Positions 12,191 through 23,236 of a DNA stretch of 64,000 nt are shown here, piece by piece (positions within the stretch are counted from its first letter, which is position 1; each line of letters opens with the position of its first letter). Position numbers and translations under genes: made by a program. This stretch comes from Chelonoidis abingdonii. Taxonomy: Eukaryota > Chordata > Testudines > Testudinidae. A model generated the notes under the pieces. The model searched no databases. It worked only from the letters and a program-made list of their open reading frames with translations, and was not told where the DNA came from. The stretch is from the NCBI RefSeq assembly GCF_003597395.2, contig NC_133769.1, positions 47,224,266-47,288,265 of the forward strand. The letters run 5' to 3'.

Positions 12191-12400
12191 TTTGCAGTGT
12201 TGCAGTGTTGGTCTGATCCCGAAGGAAGATGCATTCTTCTTGAAGCCTCTTTCAACTCAACAAAGTTAATTCTAGGAAGCATTTACAATCCAAGTGGAGG
12301 TAATTCTGAATTTTCCAAAGACATAGCAGACATTCTTTCTAATAATAATAAAAAAGACATTCCTGTAATTCTAGGGAGCAACTAGAATACTATACTAGAT
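12190..12400 (+). pseudogene. LINE endonuclease fragment (L1/Tx1-like)
   Basis: The frame 12197-12385 reads a short block resembling the apurinic-like endonuclease of LINEs. EGRCILLEASF is followed by LILGSIYNPSG and ends DIPVILGSN. In LINE endonucleases this is the segment leading to the GGDFN motif (sheet, IYAPN, then GGDFN), so the catalytic Asp-Phe-Asn is lost or beyond the break. The 5' and 3' neighbours do not continue the protein. Assignment is from pattern only. Confidence 0.5.
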
Positions 12401-12640
12401 AGACCACTGGACAAATCCAACTTAAAGGGTCAGATTCAAAACAAAACATTTTGAATTTATTGAAATGAAACACTTCAATTGACCCAAAATGATTTTTTTC
12501 CCCAGAATTTAGTTTTCTTAGAAAAATTGAAATTTTGGCTTTTCATCCTCATTCGGTACTAAATATTTTTTGAGATCTTGCCATTTTTTGCAGGATAGAA
12601 ATTCCATTTTTCAACCAGCTTTTCTGTCATCCTCCTTTAC

Positions 12641-12775
12641 TAGTGGGGGAATGGAGGTGCAGAGAGACTATGGTACTTGCCCAAGGCCAGAAAGGAACCT
12701 TATAGTGAAGCAGGAAATTGAACTCAGCTCTCTGGCTAATGCCCTAACCACCATTCTTCCTCTCCTGAGCACACC
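12641..12775 (-). repeat. MIR-like SINE fragment
   Basis: It shows the MIR-type core in reverse: GTACTTGCCCAAGG, GAAATTGAACTCAG (a box-B-like reverse segment), then CTAATGCCCTAACCACC. It is old and lacks a clear tail. A (CA)n run follows at about 12902-12916. Confidence 0.6.
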
Positions 12776-12919
12776 TCCCCAGTGTCTATCCATGAGCATC
12801 TCTCCCTCCCCTGTGAAACACTGCTGTGGCCACGGGGATTCAGGATAACATTTTGTTATAGTAACCACCAACAGGGGGACTGAGAAAGATTTTATTTTAT
12901 AAACACACACACACACCCC

Positions 12920-14526
12920 ACAGCTTCTCTGGCAGGGGAACTTAGTAGCATTGCTTCCAGACTGCCTGACCTTGCCACTCCTTTACTGCCTCTAGTGCCC
13001 ACTTCACCAGAGCTGCAAACTTGCAGTGCCCATCTTATCCAATGTCATCATCAGGATGCCTCCTGAAGGTACCTGGAATCCTGCAGTGCTGTGGAAATGC
13101 CACAATATTAAATTGGTTGGTATTAAAATATATTTAAAAGAAATCATTAATAACAAAATATGAATTGTATTGTGAGAGTCACACTTTATGGATGATCGAT
13201 AATCTTACACTGGGGTCTTGTCTTGTTTGTTCAGCATCTGTATGCATGTTTGACACAATTTTGGAGCTATGCTTGTTTAGCATTACTTACAGACATCATA
13301 CTATTCATGTCTTGCAAGCACAATTTTCCAGTTCAGTAAATTTAACTGTCTTGGTGGACTGTTAAAATATCTTTTATAAACAAACCATTCTCATATTATT
13401 TGACTTGAATTTTATATCTGTTTACTAGTAAACTGTCATATTAGTGAAAGTCATTTCATAAAACACTGCATGCTTATTAAAAATTGAGAGAGAGAGCTAA
13501 AAAGACTCAGATTTAAGCCTCAATGAAAGCTAAGGATGCTCAACTACTTGAAGGATGGGCTGAAAAAAGAAAAAAATAAAGAAGATTAAATAGAGAGACA
13601 GGATGAATCATTTTATATCAATGCCAACTCTACATTTGCATTGGAGGTCAATTATTTCATAGAGAAATGTAGCTGAAACTATGAACTCAGTAGCTCTGGG
13701 CTTTTAACTCTATTTAAATCTGTACTTTAATAATTAATTTAATATTTTTCCTAAAGGGACTTGATTATAATTGCATTCACTGAAGCATATACTTTAAAAG
13801 ATAGACCATCACAAGCTGTTGTTTTGGGGGGATTTTTTTTTTGTGAAGATTAGAAAAAGTAGCTATGTTTCCATGAAAGCTAGTCACTTATGTGACATAT
13901 TTTGCACTTCACAAAGCTGTAGTATATACCACAGGCAAAATTTTAAAGATAACTACGCAGACTAATGCTTTGCAATTATGTGTTAGACCACTCAGCAGAA
14001 AATAAGATTGAAGAGCTATTTGATATTTAATTTGCTACCAATTAAGGACTAGATCCTGTTCCCATTGAAATATTTTTACTTAAATGGGACCAAAAAAGGC
14101 ATAAAATGATCACTTTTAAATATTGTAAGTTACTCCTCGGACCAAATGCTCGCAAGAGAGTTGACTATTGAAGAGAAAGAATTTTCACCCACCTACACAA
14201 GGGCTGTATTTCACCTCAACATAGCTTTGCAAAACTGAGATGTACGCTGTGGACACTTGTGGAAGACCAATACAATGTAATCAATGTGAGATTTAGAAAA
14301 ACAAAATATTATAAACCAAATAAATAAAATGAAGGAAGAATGATTCTGCATATCTGAAGCAAGCAAAGTTGGAAAATAGTTGAGAGTAATTTTTTTAAGC
14401 ACTCTTCAAGAGCTAGGGTACAAATCAAATACAGTGAAGCCTATTTACATCCCAAGAATTACTGCTGAAAGAATAAAACAGTACATTCTCAATATCTGAG
14501 ACCATTTTAAACACCAGTATCTCAAT
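12920..14526. other. Unclassified sequence, no gene seen
   Basis: Short open frames at 13165-13365 and 14211-14402 show no family resemblance. I see no structure that needs naming. Confidence 0.5.
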
Positions 14527-14740
14527 TATAATTAACACTTAATATTTTCAAAGCACTATGCAAACAATACCTAATCCTGACAACAACTCTCCGCAAAGCT
14601 GGTAAGCATTATTGCTAACAGTATTATTATGTTACAGTGGGAAAGCTGAGACTAAGTGACTTGCCCAAGGCCACACAGCAAGAAAGTGGCAGTACTGGAA
14701 TTAGGAGTTCAAGCTTCCACCATATCACTGCAAGGAATAA
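14527..14740 (-). repeat. MIR SINE
   Basis: A nearly full-length MIR in reverse orientation. An AGCACTATGC-type segment comes first, then the CAACAACTCT block and the diagnostic AAGTGACTTGCCCAAGGCCA followed by CACAGCAAG. This is an ancient amniote SINE. It has no coding content. Confidence 0.75.
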
Positions 14741-14996
14741 AAAGTGAAAAGAGATAATTTTAAAGAATGAAATTATTTCATCATTTTATTTGTTTGAAAT
14801 TCTCCAACTCTCCTTCTGCTAGCTTCTCTTTGAGGAAAAAAATTCTCATCCTGGAAAGAAAGGGGGTGAGAGACCACCAAAATTGTGCTTTACAGGTGAC
14901 CTACAAAGGGGAAAATGGGTGGGTTCGCTTTTTTGCTTCATTATGATGTGAGAAGATTACAGAACCCTACAGAAATTATGGTCTTGATACAGAAAT

Positions 14997-15087
14997 TATT
15001 GGGTGAAGTCTTATGGCCTGCGTTATGCAGAAGGTCAGACTCAAGATCATAATGGTCCCTTCTGGACTTAAAACCTATGATCTATGA
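14997..15087 (+). repeat. CR1 3' tail
   Basis: Contains GGCCTGCGTTATGCAG, AGGTCAGACT, ATCATAATGGTCCCTTCTGG and a terminal ATGATCTATGAA, the typical 3' end of a sauropsid CR1. It is 5'-truncated to about 90 bp. Confidence 0.8.
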
Positions 15088-15429
15088 AGTGTGTGAGAGC
15101 TGATGCCAAAGTGGTCTTGGTCAAAGGCATCCAGCTATGGAATGAACTTCTAGGGCAGATCGAGTGAATCCACAGTCTAACTGTCCTTAGGAAATGCTGA
15201 GAAAATTTCCGCTTTTATGAAGTTTTTCTTCCAGAGGATGGGGACTGAAATCCCTGCCTATCCAAAGAACAGATACAACACCAACAGCAGCACTGGAAGA
15301 AGCATACCATTGCAGTACTAGAGGAAAGACACTGCTACATGTAAGTCTTAGTTCAACCTCCAGGCCTATACTCAGATGGTGGCCTCTCTATTGAAACTGC
15401 CCATAACTATGTCCATTGTGATTGTGGGT

Positions 15430-16440
15430 GTAGTGTTGGAATAACAAAATTGTAGGGCTGGAAGGTACCTCAAAAGGTAATCTCCTCCATCCTACCCAGT
15501 GCTGAGGCAACATTAAGCACATTTAGACCATCCCTGGAAGATATTTGTCTAACTTGTTCTTGAAAACTTCCAATGATGGGGATTCCACAACCTTCCTAGG
15601 TAACCCATTCCAGTGCTAAACTAACCTCATAGTTAGTGAATTTTTTCCTAATATCTAACCTGAATTTCCTTTGCTTCAAACTAACCCTAATTACTTCTTG
15701 TCCTTAGGGTGACCAGACAGCAAGTGTGAAAAATCGGGACAGGGGGTGGAGGGTAATAGGAGCCTATATAAGAAAAAGCCAAAAATCAGGACAGTCTTGA
15801 TAAAATCGGGACATCTGGTCACCCTACTTGTCCTACCCTTGCTGCACATGGAGAACAACTAACCATCATCATTTTTAACACAACCTTTTAAATATGTGAA
15901 GACAGTTATCATATCCCCTCTCTGCCTTCTCTTCTCTGGACTGTTCACGTCCAGTTCTTTTAACCTTTCCTCATAGGTCGTCACATTTTCTAAACCTCTT
16001 ATAATTTTTGTTGCACTCCACTGGACTCTTTCCAATTTGTGCACATCTTTCTTAAAGTGTGGCACCCAAAACTGGGCACAGTACTCCAGGTGAGGCTTCA
16101 TCAGTGCTGAATAGAGACGAACAATTACCTCCCATGTCTACATATGGCACTCTTGTTAATAAATCTCAGAATAATATTTGCCTTTTTTTGCAACAACATC
16201 ACATTGTTAGCTCTTATTCAATTTATGAGCCAGATCCTTTTCTGGAGTACTACCGTTTAGCCAGTTATTCCCATTTTGTATTTCTGCAAATTTGATTTTT
16301 CTGTCCTAAGTGAAGTACTTAGCACTTGTCTCTACTAAATTTCATCTTACTGATTTCAGACCGATTATCTGATTGATCATTTTGAATACTAATTCAGCCC
16401 TCTTAAGTTCTTGCAACCCCTCCTGCGTGATGTGGACACC
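15430..16440 (-). mobile_element. CR1 LINE, minus strand, split by a hAT MITE
   Basis: The 3' end is at the low coordinate (GGGCTGGAAGGTACCTC in reverse). On the minus strand the frame 16101-15859 reads [18 protein letters not shown]-like and [16 protein letters not shown] blocks, again the C-terminal CR1 ORF2. Sequence continues upstream to about 16440 in broken frames. The 15705-15826 MITE interrupts it and duplicates CTTGTCCT, so the MITE is younger. Confidence 0.88.
15705..15826. mobile_element. hAT MITE (AGGGTGACCAGA family), copy 2
   Basis: A 122-bp element, TAGGGTGACCAGACAGC to ACATCTGGTCACCCTA. The target duplication CTTGTCCT is perfect at 15697-15704 and 15827-15834. Because it interrupts a CR1, the empty site can be read off, and this fixes the 8-bp duplication that marks hAT elements. 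Confidence 0.95.
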
Positions 16441-16486
16441 TCTATGCTAAGAAGTTGACTGAGGCCTTCATCTCATTTCACAGGTG

Positions 16487-16918
16487 TGTCATGACCCACA
16501 GTCGCAAATCTGGGTCTACAGTAGCAGCCACACTCCAACCCTGCATCTAGCAGCCTGCTGCTGCTTATGTACCTGGAAGCCCATCCCAAAATTGAGGCAC
16601 TTCCCCTGCTGTCTTATTGGACAAGATCTGGAGCAGATGATTGGCCTGCTGGCCCTACTTAAACCAGCGACAAAAAGAGGAAGGTGTATGAAAAACTGAG
16701 CTCCACCCTGTTTTGCATTATGTGCCTTGTGCTTCCTGCTCCTGCACCCCTGGCTTGATTTCCTGGCATGACTCCTGGCATCTAATTTGTGGTTCTGATC
16801 TCCAGTTTGCCTCCTGCTTCTTACCTCCTGGTATCCTGACCCTCCTGACTCTTGTCTTGTGACTGTGGACTCTGGCTCTGACTACAAGGTGGTGACTGCC
16901 CATGACCCAGCCATGACA
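16487..16918 (+). repeat. Possible gypsy-type LTR
   Basis: The ends are inverted (TGTCATG at 16487, CATGACA ending 16918). The body is C/T-rich with repeated CTCCTG/CTGACT motifs, like LTRs of some vertebrate Ty3/gypsy elements. A TACTTAAACCAG segment at about 16656 may be promoter-like. No matching target duplication was found and no internal pol is adjacent. A solo LTR is the likeliest reading. Confidence 0.45.
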
Positions 16919-19465
16919 ATGGACCACTAAAGAACCCTCAGATGGCAATAACTGGTGGCCAATACCAATTGTAGGTAATTTAAATGCTAACCTAGAGATG
17001 AAAAAACTCCTGACTCCATTTCCAATGCTCTGAGCTATTCAGCTCTCCAGAAATCCAGGGTGCTTAATTTACCAAATAACTTTAATGAACTAGCTTTTAC
17101 GAAAAATAGTCTCCTTCTGAAATTCATAAAAGTGTTATACAATTTAACTATTAAAACGTAATCTCATTTGTAATCTAGGTATGCAGCTTGGATAAAGAAT
17201 GGAACTGTAAACACTTTCCGTTGATATAATGGCAACCACGAACTGAAGCTCTGAATAAATCTACCTTACCTGGGCAATCAATAATAATATATCTGAAAAC
17301 AGATATTTTTTTTAAAGTCAGCCCTTGAAATTTAAAAAAAAAAATACTATTTATCTTCTTGCTGTTGAATGGAATGTGATTTGTGCAGACAGATGCTGCA
17401 CAGCATACTGTATATCTTTTCATACTAATTCTCTGTAGCAACCAGACTTCATATTTTGAAGTATTTACAATGGAAATGAGAAAAAAAAATTATGTTAGAA
17501 ATACAACTTAGATTTTCAGTTTATAATTATTGTTATCTTTAATTATATTGTCCTTTCACATAGTATTCCTTAAACTGTTTACAAATACAAGGCCTGATTC
17601 CCTAGTGTTTGTACCTGTACAAATGACACTTAATTAGAAAGGTAGCATTTTCTGATACTGCAGTCCCTGGATCACATTCTCTTACCCACCCACTCCCAAA
17701 GAAAATGAAAATCTACAAAAACTGCCTCATAGGTAACATTCCTAGAGTGCTGAGTCATGGGCAGTCAAAGAATTGGTGAAGCTATCTCCTACATTTCCCT
17801 TCCTGCACCATCCTGCTCTACATTGAGTAGACAATGAGGAAGCTGTTACTATCCATAACCTTTACACACTTTGCTATTTTCAGCATAAGATGGATGCAGA
17901 GAACCTGGCCCATTTTGCAAAGATGTTAATGACTAAACCAGGTGCAAGGCATTGCAGAATCAAGCCCTTCCTCTATCCTTATATGTACCCAACTTCGGTA
18001 ACACAGAATCATGCTAAAAGAATACAATTATAAGAAATAAAAGGGTCTTTTGGGGTGTGCTGGTAGGAAGCCAACAAAGATATGGTCTCCCATGTCTACT
18101 GAGCCTGGGGATTTATATGGAAAGGAAATACCAACCTGAGAGATCGGCTGCTGCTCTGCAGTGCTGCCTGCTCTCCACTTCCTATCTCATACTAGGATAT
18201 GCTGTGCAGTGGTATGGCCTTTACTACCCCTGCTGTGCCTGTACTCCACAGGGAGGGAAACAGTTTACAGCATAATTTAATGTCTCCACCAGCATTAACG
18301 CCCATGAAGACTCACTCAGATACCAAAGGGAATCCACTTAGATAATGTCTGCTCACTGGCTCCATTCATCTCCAGACCCAACATGCCTCCACCAGACTTG
18401 GAGACTCAACTACACACAACTCATGTGGAGGGGTTTTGATTGGTTCCAAGAGATTTAGGACCATGAAGCAGAGTCACCGCTTCCCTTATGCAGTTTCTGC
18501 CCCAGTTTTTACTTTCTGTTTGTATAAGGAGAGCAGAGTATCTGGATATTACATTTCTTCCACGCCCAAGCCTCTTGTTGGCACCACTGAATTTTGGATG
18601 TCTAAGGACTGCAAAACCAGAATCAAGTAATCAATGAATTTTACTTGCTCAACGGAGTCTAAATTGTAATAGCTTACAAAGAAAATTATACTACAGAAAA
18701 GCCCCATAATATATCCCAAAGAGCTATGATTATAACTGTATAGAATGAACTATGCTAATTAATGTAATCCTTAAAATAAATATAAGTGACAGAATGAAAC
18801 CTCATTTGTTTTCTCCATTATGTAGAATTAACTCATGGAAAATAAGAAACAAGGCGTTATTTTTTAATTAAAAATAAAATTTACTAGATTATTAATTCTA
18901 TAATAACAGAATTTTCTGTAAAATCAGGATCCAAATCAAGGGCTCAATCCTGCAAGGATTCCTCATGCAGAACCCCTTTCTCAGCGTCATTGAAGGGTCT
19001 GGACCCAAGTGAGCTTACTGAGTGTTGAACACCATTTTGCCCTACCATCATTTTTAGAGATACATTATTCATCATTTTCCCCTGGACACTAATTAATGAT
19101 CTTTATAATTTTAGCACAGAAATTTAGTCATTTACATCTAAATCAATAATTAATTTTAAGTGACAAGAATTATTTTGCAGTTCAGCTCAAGTAGCTGTGG
19201 TAGTTTCAGATTCATGCATATGCACTGTTTCGGAATTAAGAAATAATTGGACTTAGATCAGTGATTGAATTAGAGGCTTTACTTATAAAGGGAGATTTTC
19301 AGTAGCTTACAAAAAGAAAAAAAAATGCCAGGAGATGATGTAAATTTAAAATCCAAGAATATCAAGACATATTCAAAGGAAGAAGAATCCCCTATATTTC
19401 TTCAGATAGTACTCAAAGTCACATATTTGCTGAGGTTTTCTAGAATCTCTATTTCATACTGCAAA
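16919..19465. other. Unclassified sequence, no gene seen
   Basis: AT-rich, with short open frames of no recognisable family (for example 17175-17441, 18057-18275, 18436-18630). The stretch at 18040-18300 is more GC-rich and may be an unnamed old repeat. Confidence 0.5.
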
Positions 19466-19719
19466 CAGGGCCAGCTCCAGGCACTAGCACAGCAAGCAGG
19501 TGCTTGGGACGGCCAACAGAAAGGAGCAGCACATCCGGCTCTTCGTTGGCAATTCGGCAGCAAGTCTCTCAGTCCCTCCGGGAAAGTAGGACTTGCCGCC
19601 GAATTGCCATCAAAGAAGTGGTGGCAGTAGAGTGCCGATCACAGCTTTTTTGTTTGGTTAGTTGGTTGGTTTTTGTTTTTTTGCCATTTGGGGCGGCAAA
19701 AACACTGAAGCCGTCCCTG
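19466..19719. mobile_element. hAT MITE, CAGGGCC family
   Basis: A 254-bp element with ends CAGGGCCAGCTCCAG and (reverse) CAGGGACGGCTTCAG. It is flanked by a perfect 8-bp duplication ACTGCAAA (19458-19465 and 19720-19727). The middle contains an imperfect palindrome around CAATTCGGC...GCCGAATTG. It is non-coding. Confidence 0.95.
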
Positions 19720-19879
19720 ACTGCAAATATGTGTTATTTTTGATGGCATCATTAAAAGCACTAGAATTATCAATCTTAGTCTGTAAAACATCTGATGTTT
19801 TTCAATAGAATTTTAAAATTACATTTCAGTCTCTTCAATTTTTCATCTAACTTACAGGGATGTTGTCAACTTTGACAGT

Positions 19880-20580
19880 GCTTACAGATCCCTATCATGA
19901 AAAGTGATTCAGATGAGCGCAGACCCCATGCATCTGAATCTGATTCCATCCCAAACCATAAAACGCCACTTAGCACAAACAAGTCTTTGCCATTTCTCTC
20001 TATACTGGGCTGTTTTTTGCATGTTCTCTATGTTAAGACAAGTTTTCTCTTTCTAAATACTGTTTGATGGAGCAATTCCTTTGATCAGGCCATTTTGCCT
20101 GTTCTTCTAGCTGACAATGGCACACCTGCCACAGCAGATGCTCTGGTTTCATTCTTAACATGTCCCAAATATTTCCATCTTCTTTTCTAAATAACTTTGG
20201 AGATGAAGGGTTGCTGAACTCTAATGAATCTTGGCATCTGTTATAAATTCATACCATTTAATACTTAGTATTTTTCTAAGGTATTTTCTTTCAAAGGCAT
20301 TTAGCTGTAAGTCTGTACCTTTGGTGGATAGCCAGCTTTCAAATCTGCATGTTAAGGTGAAAATAATATTGGAGTTGAAGTTTCATAGCTGGGTCTTTAA
20401 ATTGTAGATTTTCAATGACTGAAGCTGGTGAATGTAGTCGCTGCTTGACCAGTTTGTGACATTATTTCTTTCTGGATATCTTCATTGACTTGCACATTAT
20501 TGCCAAGGTAAGTGAACTGACTCCTTGTATTCCTTTGCCTTCTAATGTAATGTTTGAACTGGGAGTTACTGGAGGACTCA
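19880..20580 (-). pseudogene. LINE reverse-transcriptase C-terminal relic (RTE-like)
   Basis: In broken minus frames I read FTYLGNNVQ with QKEIMSQTGQAATTF near 20520-20440. Further on come LNAFERKYLRKIL near 20300 and QYREKWQRLV near 20000. This order (FTYLGS, KEI..RI..A, LR.I, DR..W..LV) matches the domain after the RT core in RTE-type and similar LINEs. No intact frame remains. The family assignment is uncertain. Confidence 0.45.
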
Positions 20581-20604
20581 TTAGATTTGCTTTTTCATAA
20601 GTCA

Positions 20605-20658
20605 TTTTTTGCAATGCCCAGTTATATATATATAACTTTTTTTTGCAATGCCCAGTTA
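20605..20658. repeat. Short direct duplication around a TA run
   Basis: The 20-mer TTTTTTGCAATGCCCAGTTA occurs at 20605-20624 and again at 20639-20658, separated by a TATATATA stretch. It is a local tandem duplication with a 34-bp period. Confidence 0.8.
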
Positions 20659-21170
20659 AGACCTTCATCCGTTATGAATTTATCGAGGATCTTGAATATT
20701 TTTTCACCAATTGTTCAAGTTGAGATTTCTTTTCAACATAAAAGTTCTGCAGCCATTGTACCTGCTTTGACAAATTCCACAGAAGCTGATACCTGTTGGC
20801 TATGTCTGTGAATTCATCAATCTGCAGTGGAAAATATTGAATCTTCTTAACTTGTTCTATCAACTAGTTCTGGACATTTTCTGCAAGCTCATCAGTGCGT
20901 TGGTAGATGGTATTATTTGACATAGGAATGGTTTTCAGTGCCATGGATACTTGTTCCCCAAACATAACTTTACACATCTCTTGCTGCTAGAAGTAGAAGG
21001 GTCTTCCAATGCTGTATGCTCGTCTGCATTTTGTAATTTGCATGACCACAACAGAAGATGCTTCTAAGGTGTTTGAGGAACAGTTGCTTCTCTAGACACG
21101 ACTTTTTTCTGCTTTAATTCTTTTTATTTCTGAAGCAGAAAATCATGCCTCTGTCATTTCCCTGGCCTCA
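20640..21170 (-). pseudogene. hAT transposase relic (ZBED5/Charlie-like)
   Basis: Minus-strand frames read EQVSMALKTIPMSNNTI, QRTDELAENVQN and then YFPLQIDEFTDIANRYQLL (near 20860-20795). This corresponds to the start of the hAT catalytic core, where FALQLDESTD carries the first catalytic Asp. Frames shift within about 150 bp and no RW or dimerisation block follows. A LINE relic lies immediately downstream. No sign of domestication: the frame is not maintained. Confidence 0.65.
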
Positions 21171-21567
21171 TACTTTCATTTACTAAACTTGAAAATAAAT
21201 GACATATTGCTGCTGTGGACTTTCCACGGTAATACTGAGACATGAAAATCCAAACATAATGTAAGTGTCATGGTATTGTCTATTTTCTTCCTTTTCTGTG
21301 TAGTATTAAAAACATTATCTTTTTCAGCCAAACATTTAATGCATGTAGCCTTAGCATGTGGCAAAAATAATTTCATCATAAAGACAAGACACAACTGTCT
21401 CTCCTTCAGCCCTCTTCCTCTAACCTCTACTGCTGGTGCTGTACTGCTGCTGCTGCTGGCACTCTTTTGTCTTCTGCTCCAGCACCGGGCTTTCAGTCAA
21501 TAGACTTCCTGATGAATGTTTTCCTCATAAGGAAATATCTGTGCTGAAGGGGCGGAGGGCACAGATA
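21171..21567. other. Unclassified sequence with CTG-rich patch
   Basis: A short CTG-rich patch lies at about 21435-21462 (GCTGCTGCTGCTGGC). I see no gene. Confidence 0.5.
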
Positions 21568-21806
21568 GTATATCTACATTGCAATTACAAACCCGTGACT
21601 GGCCTGTGACAGCTTGCTCAAGCTTGTGGGCCTTGGGCTAAGAGGCTGTTTAATTCTGGTGTAGATGTTTGGGCCTGAGCTGGTGCCTATGAGGTGGGAG
21701 GGTCCCAAAGCTCAGGCTGCAGCATGAGCTGAACATCTACACCCCAGTTAAAGAGCCCCTTAGCCCAAATCCCACAAACCCAAGTCAGCTGGCAGCTGCA
21801 GCAGCA
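21568..21806. repeat. Palindromic MITE-like repeat
   Basis: Two arms are near-reverse complements. The left arm has CTCAAGCTTGTGGGCCTTGG, GGGCTAAGAGGCTGTTTAAT and GGTGTAGATGTTTGGG. The right arm has AACATCTACACCCCAGTTAA, GAGCCCCTTAGCCCAAATCC and CAAACCCAAGTCAGCTGGCA. It resembles palindromic MITEs common in reptile genomes. The outermost end is degraded and I found no target duplication. Confidence 0.6.
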
Positions 21807-22484
21807 TAAGCTACAGAGCTATAGATAAGATGGGGGTGATTTTAAAACCTAGTTTAGTAGCCTAATAGTGTAGTTTTAATAGAAAAACAAAAAATGGGCA
21901 TATTGATTTAAAAATCTTCCCAAACACTCATGGCTCCATGGGTCACAGTTTGGGATGCACTGGCTGGGGGAAGACATTAATGAATGGGCTCCAAAAGTAT
22001 TATTAAGTGTAAAATATGCCAATCCTGGCAATCCAGAAAACATATTTGAACATATTTCCTATGCAAAATGTCAGTTCTGATTATATCACATTTTCTGACA
22101 GAAACTTTTGGTGGGAAAATGTTCCACCAGCTGTAGTTTAAGGCTGTGGATGGATAGCACTGGGAAACTGGTAAATGTAATCATGTACCCTGATGCTAGA
22201 CCTGAAAAGGTGTTGTGTACCAGAAGAGCAGGTCTAGCTGGTTTAAGGAGAAAAGGGATCCCAAAGCGCTTTACAAACATACATCGGCTCTACCCTGTGA
22301 GGTAGATAAAGAGTAGTTTTTTTCCCTTTATCTAAGCTTGTTTTCTGGAAATTACAGATCACACCTAGTTAAACTCTCATAGCCTGATCTGCTGCTTAAT
22401 TTCAATTTGTAATGAATAAGCAAAGCAGGTCCTTCCTGAATTTTGTCAGCATAAAATGAATTTGTTTGTATTGTAGTTGTAGCC

Positions 22485-22636
22485 ACATTGGTTACAGGAT
22501 ATTAGCAAAACACGGTGAGTGAGTTAATACCTTTTACTGAACCAAATTTTATTGGTGAAAGAGATGAAAGCTTGACACTTTCACCAACAAAAGAAGTTAG
22601 TCCAATAAAAGATATTACGTCACCTACCTTGTCTCT
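22485..22636. repeat. Head-to-head inverted repeat
   Basis: The segment GGTGAGTGAGTTAATACC...TTTTATTGGTGAAAGAGATG is followed by its approximate reverse complement (CACTTTCACCAACAAAAG...CCAATAAAAGATATTACGTC, then ACCTACCTTGTCTCT). The monomer matches a widespread sauropsid repeat, here as a near-palindrome. I do not know its superfamily. Confidence 0.6.
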
Positions 22637-22927
22637 CTAAAATTAATTTGACATGACAGAGACACCACATGGAAGTCTAGGTGGACTAGTAGATGTCTCT
22701 AGATGGAAAAAATTCATAACCAGAAGCCAGGGGAGAGAATAAGATCCTTTAAAACGACGTTAATTACATCAAATAAAACATTTAAACTAAAAATCCTTGC
22801 AAAGAACTGAAAATTTACAAAAGCCTCTCTTGGGACTAGTTATTACTTAGGAAGATTTTTCTAAACATAAAAAATGTTACACTTTGATTTAAAAATGCCA
22901 GGTAGTGATCTCAGTCAAACAATATCT

Positions 22928-23020
22928 TAGCACTGATTAATGCATACCTTGGGTGCATTAGGGACTCTCTGCATTGCCAGTACTTCTCTTTGTGTCTGAG
23001 GTATGTATTAATCAGCACTA
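22928..23020. repeat. 93-bp hairpin with 22-bp inverted ends
   Basis: TAGCACTGATTAATGCATACC(T) at 22928-22949 pairs with AGGTATGTATTAATCAGCAC(TA) at 22999-23020, 19 of 22 positions. The loop is about 49 bp with no further pairing. It could be a tiny MITE or a chance/functional hairpin. The loop is large for a microRNA precursor. Confidence 0.6.
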
Positions 23021-23236
23021 TCACACATTTTGTCATCTTATCTCTTAATCATAGCCCTCTCTCCTGTGGGTTATAGCTCTTTGCTCATCAATATATTCTT
23101 TAAGCATATTCTATTTAATGCCAAGCAATTAGTAAAAATTACAGTAAAAGGCTTCTTGTGTGGTTTAAATTGAGCTCGTCAAACCTCTTCAGCAATATAC
23201 CGCACATTTCTCTTCTTTCCAATCTACACTCTAAAT

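Noticed and set aside
15705..15826. Tc1/mariner MITE because TA lies at both edges
   Set aside because: The interrupted CR1 shows an 8-bp duplication (CTTGTCCT). TA belongs to the element ends, so hAT is the better call.
22928..23020. microRNA precursor
   Set aside because: The loop of about 49 bp and the lack of extended stem make it a poor precursor. Kept only as a hairpin.
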